Below, piece by piece: positions 18,973 to 27,111 of a DNA stretch of 64,000 nucleotides. The notes beneath the pieces are model-generated. The model saw only the letters and a list, made by a program, of their open reading frames with translations. It ran no database searches and was not told the origin of the DNA. How positions within the stretch are numbered: position 1 is the first letter of the stretch; each line of letters opens with the position of its first letter. A program made the position numbers and the translations under genes. Source of the stretch: Anaerolineae bacterium (lineage in GTDB: Bacteria; Chloroflexota; Anaerolineae; Aggregatilineales; Phototrophicaceae); assembly GCA_022843745.1 (NCBI GenBank), contig JALHNB010000032.1:1-64000 (forward strand), given 5' to 3'.

Positions 18973-21129
18973 TCAGCGCGAAATCAGAAACGCGAAAATT
19001 GCAGCGATGAGATAAGCGATCACCCCGGCGATGAGTACGCTGTTGAAGCCGCTGATGGTTGCCAGCGCCATCGCGCCCACCGTTCCGGCGACAGTCATGA
19101 CACCATTCACTGCCCAGGCCAACGCTACCTGATTTTCGCTGATTTTTCCGGCGAGTTTCAGCCCTAGTGGGAATGGCATTCCCATCAACAGCGCCAGCGG
19201 AAGCAAACTGACCGATGTTAACAGGATACGGACTAATGAAGGCTGGGCAAGAAAATTTTGACTGAGCAGCGGCCACATAAACAACCAGATAACGACTGCA
19301 ATTACCACGCCAATCGCGGGCAACCGTGCTGATGAAATCCCTAAACGCTCCGCCAGCCAGCTTCCGATGCCACCACCCACGAGCAGCACAGCCAGCGTGG
19401 TCGTGACGGCTAGCGTCGGATGACCGAGAAACAGGCGCGTCTGCTGGATCACGGCAATTTCGACCAGCATGAAACCCACACCCAACGCGGCGAAATAAAT
19501 CGGCAACAGGCGCGAAGTTTGCCGTCGTTTGAACACCAACAGCCCAACACCAACAGCTACAATACCACCCACAAGCAGTACAAGCGGCTGCAAATCAGCA
19601 GGAAGGCCACGCTCAAATTGATAAAAAAATGGGTGATTGTCGGTGGATGGGGAAATATCGGATTCTGACTCCGCGATCACTTCCGAAAATTCGCGCGTTC
19701 CAGCTTCGATGGCATCCAGCGGAGGCTGCGCCAATACTTCCGGCAGATACAGCGCCGTAAAGCCCACATCACGGGCGATTGCGCCATAAACCAGGCTGTC
19801 ATCACGGGTAAATGGTTTACTGCCAATGATGAGCAGCGGTGTCGGCCTGCCTGTTTGCGGATCAAGAAAAACCGCCATATGCCGTATCGCCTCGGCATCC
19901 GAAAGGCCGCGCGAACGAAACGCCGCCAGCGCTGTTGAAAGCGCCCGTGTAAGCGTCGCCTCATCGTAGAGAGTCAGCGCTATGTAGCCTGCTGGTGTCA
20001 AATGGTCGAGATAATCCTGAAACGCCTCGACGGTATAGATGGTATTTTCAGTCAGGGCATAGCCGATGCGCTCACTCGTCAGTGTGACCACCTGCGACAA
20101 AAAAATGAGGTCATAGAGCACATTTTCGCGACGGAGGACGCTGCGCCCTTCATCGACCAACACGCGAACGGACGATTGATTGTAGAGGCCGCCGTTGTAA
20201 GCTGAGAATTGGCGCACAAAGTCCACGCTGGCAGGATTCACCTCGACGGCAGTAATTTCCTGTGCATTGCCATTCAAGGCAAACCATGCATCCAATCCCC
20301 CGCCCGGCCCGATGAGCAAAACGCGCGGTGGTTGATTGGTCGCGAAGGGAAAAAAGCCAATGTTACGAATCAGCGAATTGTCGTTCGCCAGCGGCATGAT
20401 TGAGGCGGCAGCACCATCGATATACAGGCGGTAGGGTTCGCCATTTTGCGGATCAACCAGATCGGTGCGGGAGAAAGAATCCCAGCGCGTCTCGATGATT
20501 TTCCCCGTCTCCAAACTGCTTTGAATCGGCTTGGCGGTATTCAGGTTCGCGTAATCTAGTTTCAGCCAGGAAAAGCCCAGGTTTGAGACGAAAATCAGCA
20601 GCACGAAAATTACAGATACCGCTTGTAAAGGACGCCGCGTCAATGGATACAGACCGACGAGCGTCAAGGCCAGTGCCGCCGCCAATGCGCTGTTGATCGG
20701 TCCGAGCGCGTTCATTAATGGGATCGCCAAAATTGCACCGATACCCGCGCCAACAAGATCAGCCATGTACAGCAGGCCGCTTTGGTCAGCATTGCGGCTA
20801 AAAATTGAGGCGAATGTCAGGCCAATGAAAAAATAAGGCAAGGCGACCAGAACAAAAATGACACCTTGCAGCCCAAATATCAGAGCGATCAGAATAACCA
20901 GTACCAAGAATGCCGCAGCGATACTATAAAATGGCTGATAAGATTCCTGGCGGAGCGCTGGTCTCCAGGCTGCCGCCGCAGCGCCCAGGCCGATACCCAA
21001 CACCGCCAGCGACAGAATCGCGAATACATAGGGCGGATAATAAACCGCCGAGAACAGCCGTGTCAGCGTAATTTCGAGCAGCAGGCTTGCAGCGGAGAGT
21101 ATTGCTAAACTGAGGAAGCGAACGGTCAC
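18973..21129 (-). CDS. Membrane-embedded spermidine-synthase-like protein
   Basis: 718 residues: roughly six N-terminal membrane helices, a soluble Rossmann SAM-binding domain (about 265-400) with VLLIGPGGGLDAWFAL and ITAVEVNPASVDFV, and a set of C-terminal helices. This is the architecture of bacterial polyamine-synthase-like membrane proteins. Aminopropyl transfer is possible, but many members have unknown substrates, so I do not assign a reaction. The start is a GTG with GAGG six bases upstream. It is 7 nt downstream of the ABC permease gene and is probably the last gene of the peptidase-dipeptide transporter operon. Confidence 0.8.
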   Translation of the reverse strand: MTVRFLSLAILSAASLLLEITLTRLFSAVYYPPYVFAILSLAVLGIGLGAAAAAWRPALRQESYQPFYSIAAAFLVLVILIALIFGLQGVIFVLVALPYFFIGLTFASIFSRNADQSGLLYMADLVGAGIGAILAIPLMNALGPINSALAAALALTLVGLYPLTRRPLQAVSVIFVLLIFVSNLGFSWLKLDYANLNTAKPIQSSLETGKIIETRWDSFSRTDLVDPQNGEPYRLYIDGAAASIMPLANDNSLIRNIGFFPFATNQPPRVLLIGPGGGLDAWFALNGNAQEITAVEVNPASVDFVRQFSAYNGGLYNQSSVRVLVDEGRSVLRRENVLYDLIFLSQVVTLTSERIGYALTENTIYTVEAFQDYLDHLTPAGYIALTLYDEATLTRALSTALAAFRSRGLSDAEAIRHMAVFLDPQTGRPTPLLIIGSKPFTRDDSLVYGAIARDVGFTALYLPEVLAQPPLDAIEAGTREFSEVIAESESDISPSTDNHPFFYQFERGLPADLQPLVLLVGGIVAVGVGLLVFKRRQTSRLLPIYFAALGVGFMLVEIAVIQQTRLFLGHPTLAVTTTLAVLLVGGGIGSWLAERLGISSARLPAIGVVIAVVIWLFMWPLLSQNFLAQPSLVRILLTSVSLLPLALLMGMPFPLGLKLAGKISENQVALAWAVNGVMTVAGTVGAMALATISGFNSVLIAGVIAYLIAAIFAFLISR

Positions 21130-21136
21130 CAGCGCC

Positions 21137-22036
21137 TCACCGTTTCAGACGCGGATCAAGCGCGTCACGCAGGCCATCACCCAGGAAATTGAAGCCCATC
21201 ACCGTAAACATGATCGCCAGTCCCGGAAAGATGCCCAACCAGACGGATTGGCGAAAATAACCACGCCCTTCGGACAACATGCGCCCCCAACTGGGATCGG
21301 GCGGCTGTGTACCTAATCCAAAGAAGCTCAAAGCCGCTTCCGCCAGAATCGCGAATGCCAGACTCAGGCTGGTTTCGACGATAATGGGCGAGAGAATATT
21401 GGGGAAAATATGGGTGGACAGAATGCGAATATCGCCTGCTCCCAGCGCACGCGCGGCGGTAATAAATTCTTCATTGCGCACGGAAAGCACTGCCCCCCGT
21501 GCGATGCGGGCAAAAATAGGGATATAGACGATGCCAATCGCGATCATAGCGTTACCGACGCCCTTGCCCAGTGCCGCGAGAATGGCAATTGCCAGCAAAA
21601 TCGCCGGGAATGCGTAGAGTACATCCATTGAGCGCATAATCACTTCGTCGGCAATCCGGTTGCTGTATCCGGCGATCATTCCCAATATTGTGCCAACTGT
21701 CGCCGCCAGGCTGACGGCAATAATGCCGACCAGCAGTGAAACACGCGCACCATAAACAATGCGCGTAAACGTATCGCGCCCGAAATCATCCGTACCAAAA
21801 GGATGCGTCAGCGATGGCGGTGCAAAACGCGCACTAAAGTCCATCGTTTCAGGGTTATAAGCGGCGGTATTTGGCCCTAAAACTGCCATAAAGATAACCA
21901 CAAGCAGAACAAACGCCCCGAACATCGCCAGACGGTGGCGAATCAGGCGGTAAAAAGCATCCCCCCACAGCCCGCGTGAAGGCTGAGTTTGCGTCGCTTC
22001 GTTGATACCGATCTTGGCTACCGTTGTCGAGGCCAT
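21137..22036 (-). CDS. Dipeptide/oligopeptide-type ABC permease (DppC-like)
   Basis: 299 residues, inner-membrane permease of the OppC/DppC class. It has the N-terminal OppC domain (GDAFYRLIRHRLAMFGAFVL), PFGTDDFGRDTFTRIVYG, and the EAA loop around ALGAGDIRILSTHIFPNILS. It pairs with the DppB-like gene 27 nt upstream. No ATPase gene follows here; the ATPases must be elsewhere or shared. Confidence 0.9.
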   Translation of the reverse strand: MASTTVAKIGINEATQTQPSRGLWGDAFYRLIRHRLAMFGAFVLLVVIFMAVLGPNTAAYNPETMDFSARFAPPSLTHPFGTDDFGRDTFTRIVYGARVSLLVGIIAVSLAATVGTILGMIAGYSNRIADEVIMRSMDVLYAFPAILLAIAILAALGKGVGNAMIAIGIVYIPIFARIARGAVLSVRNEEFITAARALGAGDIRILSTHIFPNILSPIIVETSLSLAFAILAEAALSFFGLGTQPPDPSWGRMLSEGRGYFRQSVWLGIFPGLAIMFTVMGFNFLGDGLRDALDPRLKR

Positions 22037-22063
22037 AGGTTTTTTCCTGGCGGACGCCGCCTG

Positions 22064-23011
22064 CTACCCAAATTCAATACGGGGGTCGAGAAAAAAGTAG
22101 AGCAGGTCAACCACCAGATTGACCAATGTCACCATAATCGCGATAGTTAACACTGCGCCCTGCAACATCGGGTAATCGCGGTCCAGCACCGCGTCCAGCG
22201 CCAACCGTCCCAAACCCGGCCACGCGAATACAACCTCAACAATGACCACGCCGCTGAGAAGTGCCGTCATCTGCAAGCCGATAATCGTGACGATGTTAAT
22301 CATGGCGTTGCGAAGCGCATGTTTAGTGACGACGGTGCGTTCGCTCAGACCTTTGGCACGGGCGGTCTGGACATAATTCATATGCAGCACGTCCAGCATG
22401 GCACTGCGAATAAAGCGCGTCAGAATCGAAGCGCTCACGATACCTGTCGTCACGGCGGGCAAAACCAGATGTGCAATCCAGTCGCCCAGGTCTTCGCTTA
22501 TCGGTGTGTAGCCGCTGGGTGGCAACCAGTTGAGAGTCAGCGAAAACAGCAAAACGAGGATAATGCCCATCCAGAATGACGGCACGGATACCCCGATCTG
22601 ACTGAAAAACGACGCGACCAAATCTATCTTGCTGCCAGGTCGAACCGCCGAAAGAATGCCAATCGGGAATGCGATGGCTATGCCAATCAACAGAGAAGCC
22701 AAAGCGAGTTCAATCGTTGGCCCAAGTCGCTGCAAAAGCTGCGGCATAACCGGCTGTGACGTAATCAGGCTGCTGCCCAGCTCGCCACGCGCGGCTTTTC
22801 CTAACCAATCGCCATATTGCTCAAGAAACGGGCGATTTAATCCCAGGCGTTCGCGGATAGCGGCTACACTTTCATCGCTGGCATATGCGCCCAGAATGAC
22901 ACGCGCCGGGTCGCCGGGAACGATATGGACGATCATGAAGACGACAAACGTGACGCCCAGAATCACAACCAATGCCAGAAAGATTCGCTGAAGAATGTAG
23001 CTAAGGTTCAT
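22064..23011 (-). CDS. Dipeptide/oligopeptide-type ABC permease (DppB-like)
   Basis: 315 residues, OppB/DppB class. It starts MNLSYILQRIFLALVVILGV, has IVHIVPGDPARVILG and the EAA loop TARAKGLSERTVVTKHALRN. It forms the transport channel with the following permease. The 100-nt gap to the upstream binding-protein gene contains two adjacent inverted repeats. Confidence 0.9.
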   Translation of the reverse strand: MNLSYILQRIFLALVVILGVTFVVFMIVHIVPGDPARVILGAYASDESVAAIRERLGLNRPFLEQYGDWLGKAARGELGSSLITSQPVMPQLLQRLGPTIELALASLLIGIAIAFPIGILSAVRPGSKIDLVASFFSQIGVSVPSFWMGIILVLLFSLTLNWLPPSGYTPISEDLGDWIAHLVLPAVTTGIVSASILTRFIRSAMLDVLHMNYVQTARAKGLSERTVVTKHALRNAMINIVTIIGLQMTALLSGVVIVEVVFAWPGLGRLALDAVLDRDYPMLQGAVLTIAIMVTLVNLVVDLLYFFLDPRIEFG

Positions 23012-23031
23012 GCCATGCTTCCTGTTTGTAG

Positions 23032-23087
23032 GATGGGCATTAAACCCATCGTGTTATTTATAGGGGCGGGTGTGAGACCCGCCCCTA
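23032..23087. repeat. Two adjoining inverted repeats between binding-protein and permease genes
   Basis: GATGGG (23032-23037) pairs with CCCATC (23045-23050). Then TAGGGGCGGGT (23061-23071) pairs perfectly with ACCCGCCCCTA (23077-23087) around a 5-nt loop. The second is a member of the TAGGGGCG family. Placed after a binding-protein gene, it may reduce read-through into the permeases. Confidence 0.8.
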
Positions 23088-23111
23088 CGCTACCCAATAG
23101 GCCGATATAAA

Positions 23112-24635
23112 CTACTGGTCAAGCCAGACATTCCACAGTTGATTGAGCAGGTCAGGCCGAGTTACGAAACCTTTGACAAACGGCTTGTAGGCACGCAAAC
23201 CAACCGGGCTGTAGAAATAGATGTACGGTGCTTCGTCTACCAGCAGTTTGTTCGCCTGGCTGTAGATTTCGTAGCGTTCATCGAAGTCTGTGATACTGCG
23301 GCCTTGGTCTACCAGCGAATCGAATTCGGGATTGCTGTAGCCAGTGAAGTTAAAGACCTCACCCGTGCGATGTTGCAGATAGTAGTACAGATCAGCATCG
23401 GTCAGGCCAATCCAGCCGCATAGATAGATGTCATAATTGCCGCCGCCTTCCAGTTCGAGCCACTGCGACCATTCCGGCGCGTTAATTGTCGCGCGGATAC
23501 CGACTTCAGCCAGATTCTGCTGGACAACCTGCGCCTGACGAACGGTATTTTCATAGGTTGAGGTTGGCATCAATTCCACATCAAAGCCATCGGCAAAGCC
23601 CGCTTCCGCCAGAAGTGCTTTGGCTTTTTCCACATCACGACCATAAGGCGCATACTCGAAATACCAGGGGCTTCCCGGCGCGGTTGGCCCTTCAATCGGC
23701 GTGCAGAGGCCAAATTCGCCTGCTGCGCAGATTTGCTCACGATCAATCGCGTAGGCCATCGCCTGACGCACACGCACGTCACTCAGCGGGTCACGGGTGG
23801 TGTTCACGCCCATGTAGCTGTATTGCAGCAGCGGTGTCTCGCCGACGACCACATCCGGGTTGCCCTTCAGGGCTTCGTAGCTCTGGGGAGCGGGACTCAT
23901 AATCCAATCCACCTCGCCACCCAGGAGTGCTGCTTCACGCGGGCTGGCTTCGGGAATCACGACAATGTCAATTTCATCCAGATAAGGGAAACCCATCTGC
24001 CAGTAGTCGGGATTTTTCAGCAGCGTCATGCTGGTTGTGCCGACGACATCCTGAATTACGAACGGGCCTGTGCCGATGGGAACGACGATCTGCCCATCTT
24101 CACCCACACTCTCGCTTGCTACAATCGCACAGCCTGCTGCGCCTGCAATCGTGATCGGCAGTACACCGTTTGGCGATGTTGTGGTGATGGTGAATGTCGT
24201 GGCATCGGGTGCGTCAAAAGTAGCATCTGCGCCGCCGCAGCTATTGACGCGACCAGACCCCAATTCCGGGTTGATGATGCGCTCGAACGAGAATTTCACA
24301 TCCTCGGAGGTCATCTCGCGGCCATTGCTGAATTTCACACCTTCGCGGATTTTGAACGTCCATGTCAGGCCATCCTCGGATTGCTCCCAGGATTCCGCCA
24401 GCGATGGGGCAAGCTTAACCGCATCATCGAATGTGGTTAACCCTTCGACCACGTTCGCGAGGACGGCGAAGCTGGAGTAAGCACTGCTCAAATGGGGATC
24501 AAGGCTGACCCATTCAGCATCCCAGGCCGCTTTCAGCGTGCCGCCCATTTTGGGTTCAGCATCCTGGGCGATAGTCTGCCCAACCACGAATACGATAAGA
24601 ATCAATATACTTAACAAAACACCCAAACGTTTCAT
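23112..24635 (-). CDS. ABC transporter substrate-binding protein, family 5 (dipeptide type)
   Basis: 507 residues with an N-terminal Sec signal (hydrophobic about 4-22, cleavage near QTIAQDAE) and a type II extracellular solute-binding fold. Signatures are LAESWEQSEDGLTWTFKIR, REGVKFSNGREMTSEDVKFS and VRQAMAYAIDREQI. The family binds di/oligopeptides, glutathione, nickel or some sugars; next to a peptidase gene, peptides are the likely cargo. No lipobox cysteine is present. I start at 24635, with AGGAGA at 24647-24652; ten more residues are open upstream but lie before that site. Confidence 0.9.
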   Translation of the reverse strand: MKRLGVLLSILILIVFVVGQTIAQDAEPKMGGTLKAAWDAEWVSLDPHLSSAYSSFAVLANVVEGLTTFDDAVKLAPSLAESWEQSEDGLTWTFKIREGVKFSNGREMTSEDVKFSFERIINPELGSGRVNSCGGADATFDAPDATTFTITTTSPNGVLPITIAGAAGCAIVASESVGEDGQIVVPIGTGPFVIQDVVGTTSMTLLKNPDYWQMGFPYLDEIDIVVIPEASPREAALLGGEVDWIMSPAPQSYEALKGNPDVVVGETPLLQYSYMGVNTTRDPLSDVRVRQAMAYAIDREQICAAGEFGLCTPIEGPTAPGSPWYFEYAPYGRDVEKAKALLAEAGFADGFDVELMPTSTYENTVRQAQVVQQNLAEVGIRATINAPEWSQWLELEGGGNYDIYLCGWIGLTDADLYYYLQHRTGEVFNFTGYSNPEFDSLVDQGRSITDFDERYEIYSQANKLLVDEAPYIYFYSPVGLRAYKPFVKGFVTRPDLLNQLWNVWLDQ

Positions 24636-24745
24636 GATGCTCTCTTTCTCCTGTTTACGGTACATAAATCAAACGGAGTTACCGAACAATTCATCATTAT
24701 CCTCGGCCTTTGGCAAATCCACCACCTTACTTTTAGTGAACGTCG

Positions 24746-26572
24746 TCAGGTATTTTTTTGTAGTGACTGCACAAACCACTGAACAATGGATACCGCAGCG
24801 TGGATACGATTCGGCTCTTTTTGGAAGCCGTGTCCTTCATCGGGAAACAGCACATACTCGACAGGTATGCCGCGCCGCTTGAGATTTTCGACCACCTGCT
24901 CGGCTTCGATAACCGGGACATTCGTATCATTCGCGCCATGCAGCACAATTGTCGGTGCGGTCACGCGGTCAATCTTGAAAATCGGCGAAAGGCTGTCGAG
25001 CATGTCGCCCTCGGTTTCGGGATCACCATATTCAATCTTGGAAATCGCAGCCATCCAGGGTTCGGTCTGCTCAAAAAAGGTCTTAAAATTGACGACACCG
25101 AAAAGATTCGCACCTGCCTGAAACAAATCGGGATATTCCGTCAGGCCAGCCATCGTCATATAGCCGCCATAAGAACCGCCCATGATGCCAATCTGGTCGG
25201 AATTCGCGATCCCTGCGCCGACCACGTAATCGACACAAGCCTTGATGTCGCGAATCGCGTTCACTCGCAGCGCACCATTGTCGAGATTGACGAATGTTTT
25301 GCCGAAACTGCCAGAACCCCGAACATTCGGCGCGAAAACCGCGATTCCCTGTGCCAGAAGCGCCTGATAAGTGCTGTTAAACCAGGGGCGTTCCTGGCCT
25401 TCCGGGCCACCGTGAAAGCTGAGAACAATCGGAAAAGGCGCGGACGCTGCGTGTGGGCGGTAAAGCCAGCCGCTGAGTTCCAGGCCATCATGCGCCACAA
25501 ACCGCACCAGTTCAGGCTGCGTAAGCTGCTTCAGATCGACACCGGGGTGCGGACTGTCCGTAATCTGTGTGACCTGCCCGGAATCGCGATTATAGACCCA
25601 GATGTTTAGGGGAGATGCCGCGCCCGTTGCCGTAAATGCCAACTGCGAACCATCTGCTGAAAAACAAAGGTCAAAAATAACTTCTGCTGGCAGTGATGGA
25701 ACCTCGCTGACCGCGCCGCTTTCCAGATTCACAAATGCCAGTTCGCTGCGTCCGGCAACATTCCACACCAGCGCTGCGGTTTTGCCATCTTTGGTGAGGA
25801 TAAAATCTTCTAATTGGGCATCATCGCGTTTAGCGACCACTTCCAGCGCCCCCGGTTGACCATCCGCTTGAATGACCGCACGAGCAAATGCGATATTTTC
25901 GAGGTTCTGATCGGAGGTCACATAGACCGATTGACCATCGGGCGTGAATAGTGCCAGTGTAAAGTTGCCGGGGCCTTCGTGGGGAGTTAACAGGGCTTCC
26001 GTGCCGCTGACAAGATCAATCAAATATAAATTGCTGTCGCTGCGGTTGACCATACGATATAGCACCGCCCGTTTGCCATCCGCACTTATATCCGTCAGCG
26101 TTCCGATACCCTGATTTTTCGCGGCAAGCTGAAATTCGCCTGTGCTGACATCCACCAGATAAGCATCCATCGCTTCCGGCTCACGTCGATTGGAGGAGAT
26201 AGCTAATTTTTTCCCACCCTGCGCCCACATGCCCAACCAATTGGTTTCGATACCACCATCGGTCAGGCGGCGCAAACCACTCCCATCAGGGCGAATCAGA
26301 TAAACCTGCTGATTCATACCGCCGCCGGGTGCGAGGTTGAACGCCAGCCATTCGCCAGATGGCGACCATTTTACGCCACTGATCTGGTCATCAAGCGCGG
26401 TGACACGCTGCGGCCAGCCACCTTTGCTGGAAACGATCCACACTTGTGGAAGTCCGTTGAGATCGGAAATGAAAGCAATCTGGCTGCCATCGGGCGAAAA
26501 ACTTGGCGACCAGCAAGCGCCTATTTTTGCCATCATGGATACGGAAATTTTCAGTTCGTCTATAGAACGCAT
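24746..26572 (-). CDS. S9 family prolyl-oligopeptidase / acylaminoacyl-peptidase-like serine peptidase
   Basis: 608 residues. Residues 1-345 form a WD40-like beta-propeller (repeated FSPDGSQIAF, WSPSGEWLAF, FSADGSQLAF units) that filters substrates by size. Residues about 355-608 are an alpha/beta hydrolase with catalytic S467 in GGSYGGYM, D549 in GANDTNVP and H581 in PDEGHGF. No signal peptide is visible, so it is probably cytoplasmic and trims short imported peptides. It is the first gene of the minus-strand operon with the dipeptide importer. The start codon lies in one copy of a 30-nt tandem duplication. Confidence 0.92.
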   Translation of the reverse strand: MRSIDELKISVSMMAKIGACWSPSFSPDGSQIAFISDLNGLPQVWIVSSKGGWPQRVTALDDQISGVKWSPSGEWLAFNLAPGGGMNQQVYLIRPDGSGLRRLTDGGIETNWLGMWAQGGKKLAISSNRREPEAMDAYLVDVSTGEFQLAAKNQGIGTLTDISADGKRAVLYRMVNRSDSNLYLIDLVSGTEALLTPHEGPGNFTLALFTPDGQSVYVTSDQNLENIAFARAVIQADGQPGALEVVAKRDDAQLEDFILTKDGKTAALVWNVAGRSELAFVNLESGAVSEVPSLPAEVIFDLCFSADGSQLAFTATGAASPLNIWVYNRDSGQVTQITDSPHPGVDLKQLTQPELVRFVAHDGLELSGWLYRPHAASAPFPIVLSFHGGPEGQERPWFNSTYQALLAQGIAVFAPNVRGSGSFGKTFVNLDNGALRVNAIRDIKACVDYVVGAGIANSDQIGIMGGSYGGYMTMAGLTEYPDLFQAGANLFGVVNFKTFFEQTEPWMAAISKIEYGDPETEGDMLDSLSPIFKIDRVTAPTIVLHGANDTNVPVIEAEQVVENLKRRGIPVEYVLFPDEGHGFQKEPNRIHAAVSIVQWFVQSLQKNT

Positions 26573-26620
26573 CGCACACCTTTACTGCTTATAGAGCGCA
26601 TCGCATATCTTTAACTGCTT
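26561..26620. repeat. Tandem 30-nt duplication spanning the S9 peptidase start codon
   Basis: TATAGAACGCATCGCACACC plus CTTTACTGCTT-type sequence (26561-26590) is repeated at 26590-26620 with about four differences. On the minus strand each copy has an AAAG-type ribosome-binding stretch and an ATG followed by codons for Arg-Ser-Ile. The outer copy gives only a short frame ending within 15 codons. Confidence 0.8.
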
Positions 26621-26889
26621 GATGAAATGAGCTTTAGCTCAGGCACATGGACTGTAATGTAGAATATAAATGCCTGATGGCAAAACATATATTTTATGGA
26701 GGTAGGAGGAAAAGCGAAATTAACAAATAATCCCGCCCTTGTCAATATTTCCGCTTTGGACAACCTTTTAGCCAGCCCATCTCCCGATCTTGATGAATCC
26801 TTGACTTCTTCGTCAGCGGTATTGACTGACTCTTGACCATACCTCGTGATACAACTGACACAGCTAAACATCGAGAAGGAGAAACTTCG
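26573..26889. other. Divergent gap between the S9 peptidase and kdp operons
   Basis: A 317-nt AT-rich region. It holds the outer copy of the tandem duplication (to 26620), the candidate minus-strand promoter near 26730, and several TTGAC words near 26800-26840 of which none has a convincing -10 for the kdp genes. I searched by eye for a cyclic-di-AMP riboswitch or a KdpE-type site and could not support either. Confidence 0.5.
26717..26745 (-). promoter_or_regulatory. Candidate promoter for the S9 peptidase / dipeptide operon
   Basis: On the minus strand, a perfect -35 TTGACA (26745-26740) is followed 17 nt later by TAATTT (26722-26717). The -10 is weak (3 of 6). It would give a leader of roughly 140 nt, which would include the duplicated start region. 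Confidence 0.4.
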
Positions 26890-26970
26890 ATGGATGTTGT
26901 ATTTGTTGGGCTTATTCTTGTGCTTTTCGCCCTGTCGTGGGGTTTCGTGCGCCTGTGCGAAAAAATCTGA
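26890..26970 (+). CDS. 26-residue membrane peptide upstream of kdpF
   Basis: ATG at 26890 with AAGGAG at 26876-26881 (8-nt spacing) opens a frame of 26 codons ending at TGA 26970. The peptide is one hydrophobic helix (VVFVGLILVLFALSWGF) followed by a basic/acidic tail (RLCEKI). Similar short frames ending in an LC(D/E)(K/R) tail are found before kdpF in other bacteria as I recall, with no assigned function. Its position and good ribosome-binding site suggest it is translated and may be a further small subunit or stabiliser of the Kdp pump. Too short for routine gene calling. Confidence 0.6.
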   Translation: MDVVFVGLILVLFALSWGFVRLCEKI

Positions 26971-26983
26971 GAAGGGGGAATGT

Positions 26984-27040
26984 ATGAACTTGCACTATAT
27001 ATCGTCGAGAGGGATAGCATGAACTTGCTGTATATCGTCG
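26984..27040 (+). repeat. Tandem duplication of the kdpF start, forming a 12-residue leader frame
   Basis: ATGAACTTGCACTATATATC plus GTCG (26984-27007) resembles the kdpF start ATGAACTTGCTGTATATC plus GTCG (27019-27040). The first copy has its own AAGGGGG ribosome site (26972-26978) and encodes MNLHYISSRGIA, whose TGA (27020-27022) overlaps the kdpF ATG. Translation of the leader could feed kdpF by re-initiation. Confidence 0.7.
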
Positions 27041-27111
27041 TTGGCTTGATTACACTGGCGCTGCTGGGTTATCTGGTAGTCGCCTTGCTTAAACCGGAGT
27101 GGTTCTCATGA
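27019..27111 (+). CDS. kdpF: K+-transporting ATPase small subunit KdpF
   Basis: 30 residues: MNLLYIVVGLITLALLGYL, then VVALLKPEWFS. One membrane helix with the family's YLxxALLxPExF ending. KdpF stabilises the KdpABC complex in the inner membrane. GAGAGGG (27007-27013) precedes the ATG by 5 nt. The stop overlaps the kdpA start by 4 nt (ATGA). The region immediately upstream is a copy of its own start. Confidence 0.92.
   Translation: MNLLYIVVGLITLALLGYLVVALLKPEWFS

Noticed and set aside
24800-25609. Antisense open frame (269 codons) opposite the S9 peptidase
   Set aside because: The peptidase catalytic triad and propeller repeats are on the minus strand; the other frame has no family features.
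26573-26889. Possible riboswitch or KdpE site before the kdp genes
   Set aside because: No conserved core of a cyclic-di-AMP riboswitch and no clear promoter with a dyad could be found by eye.
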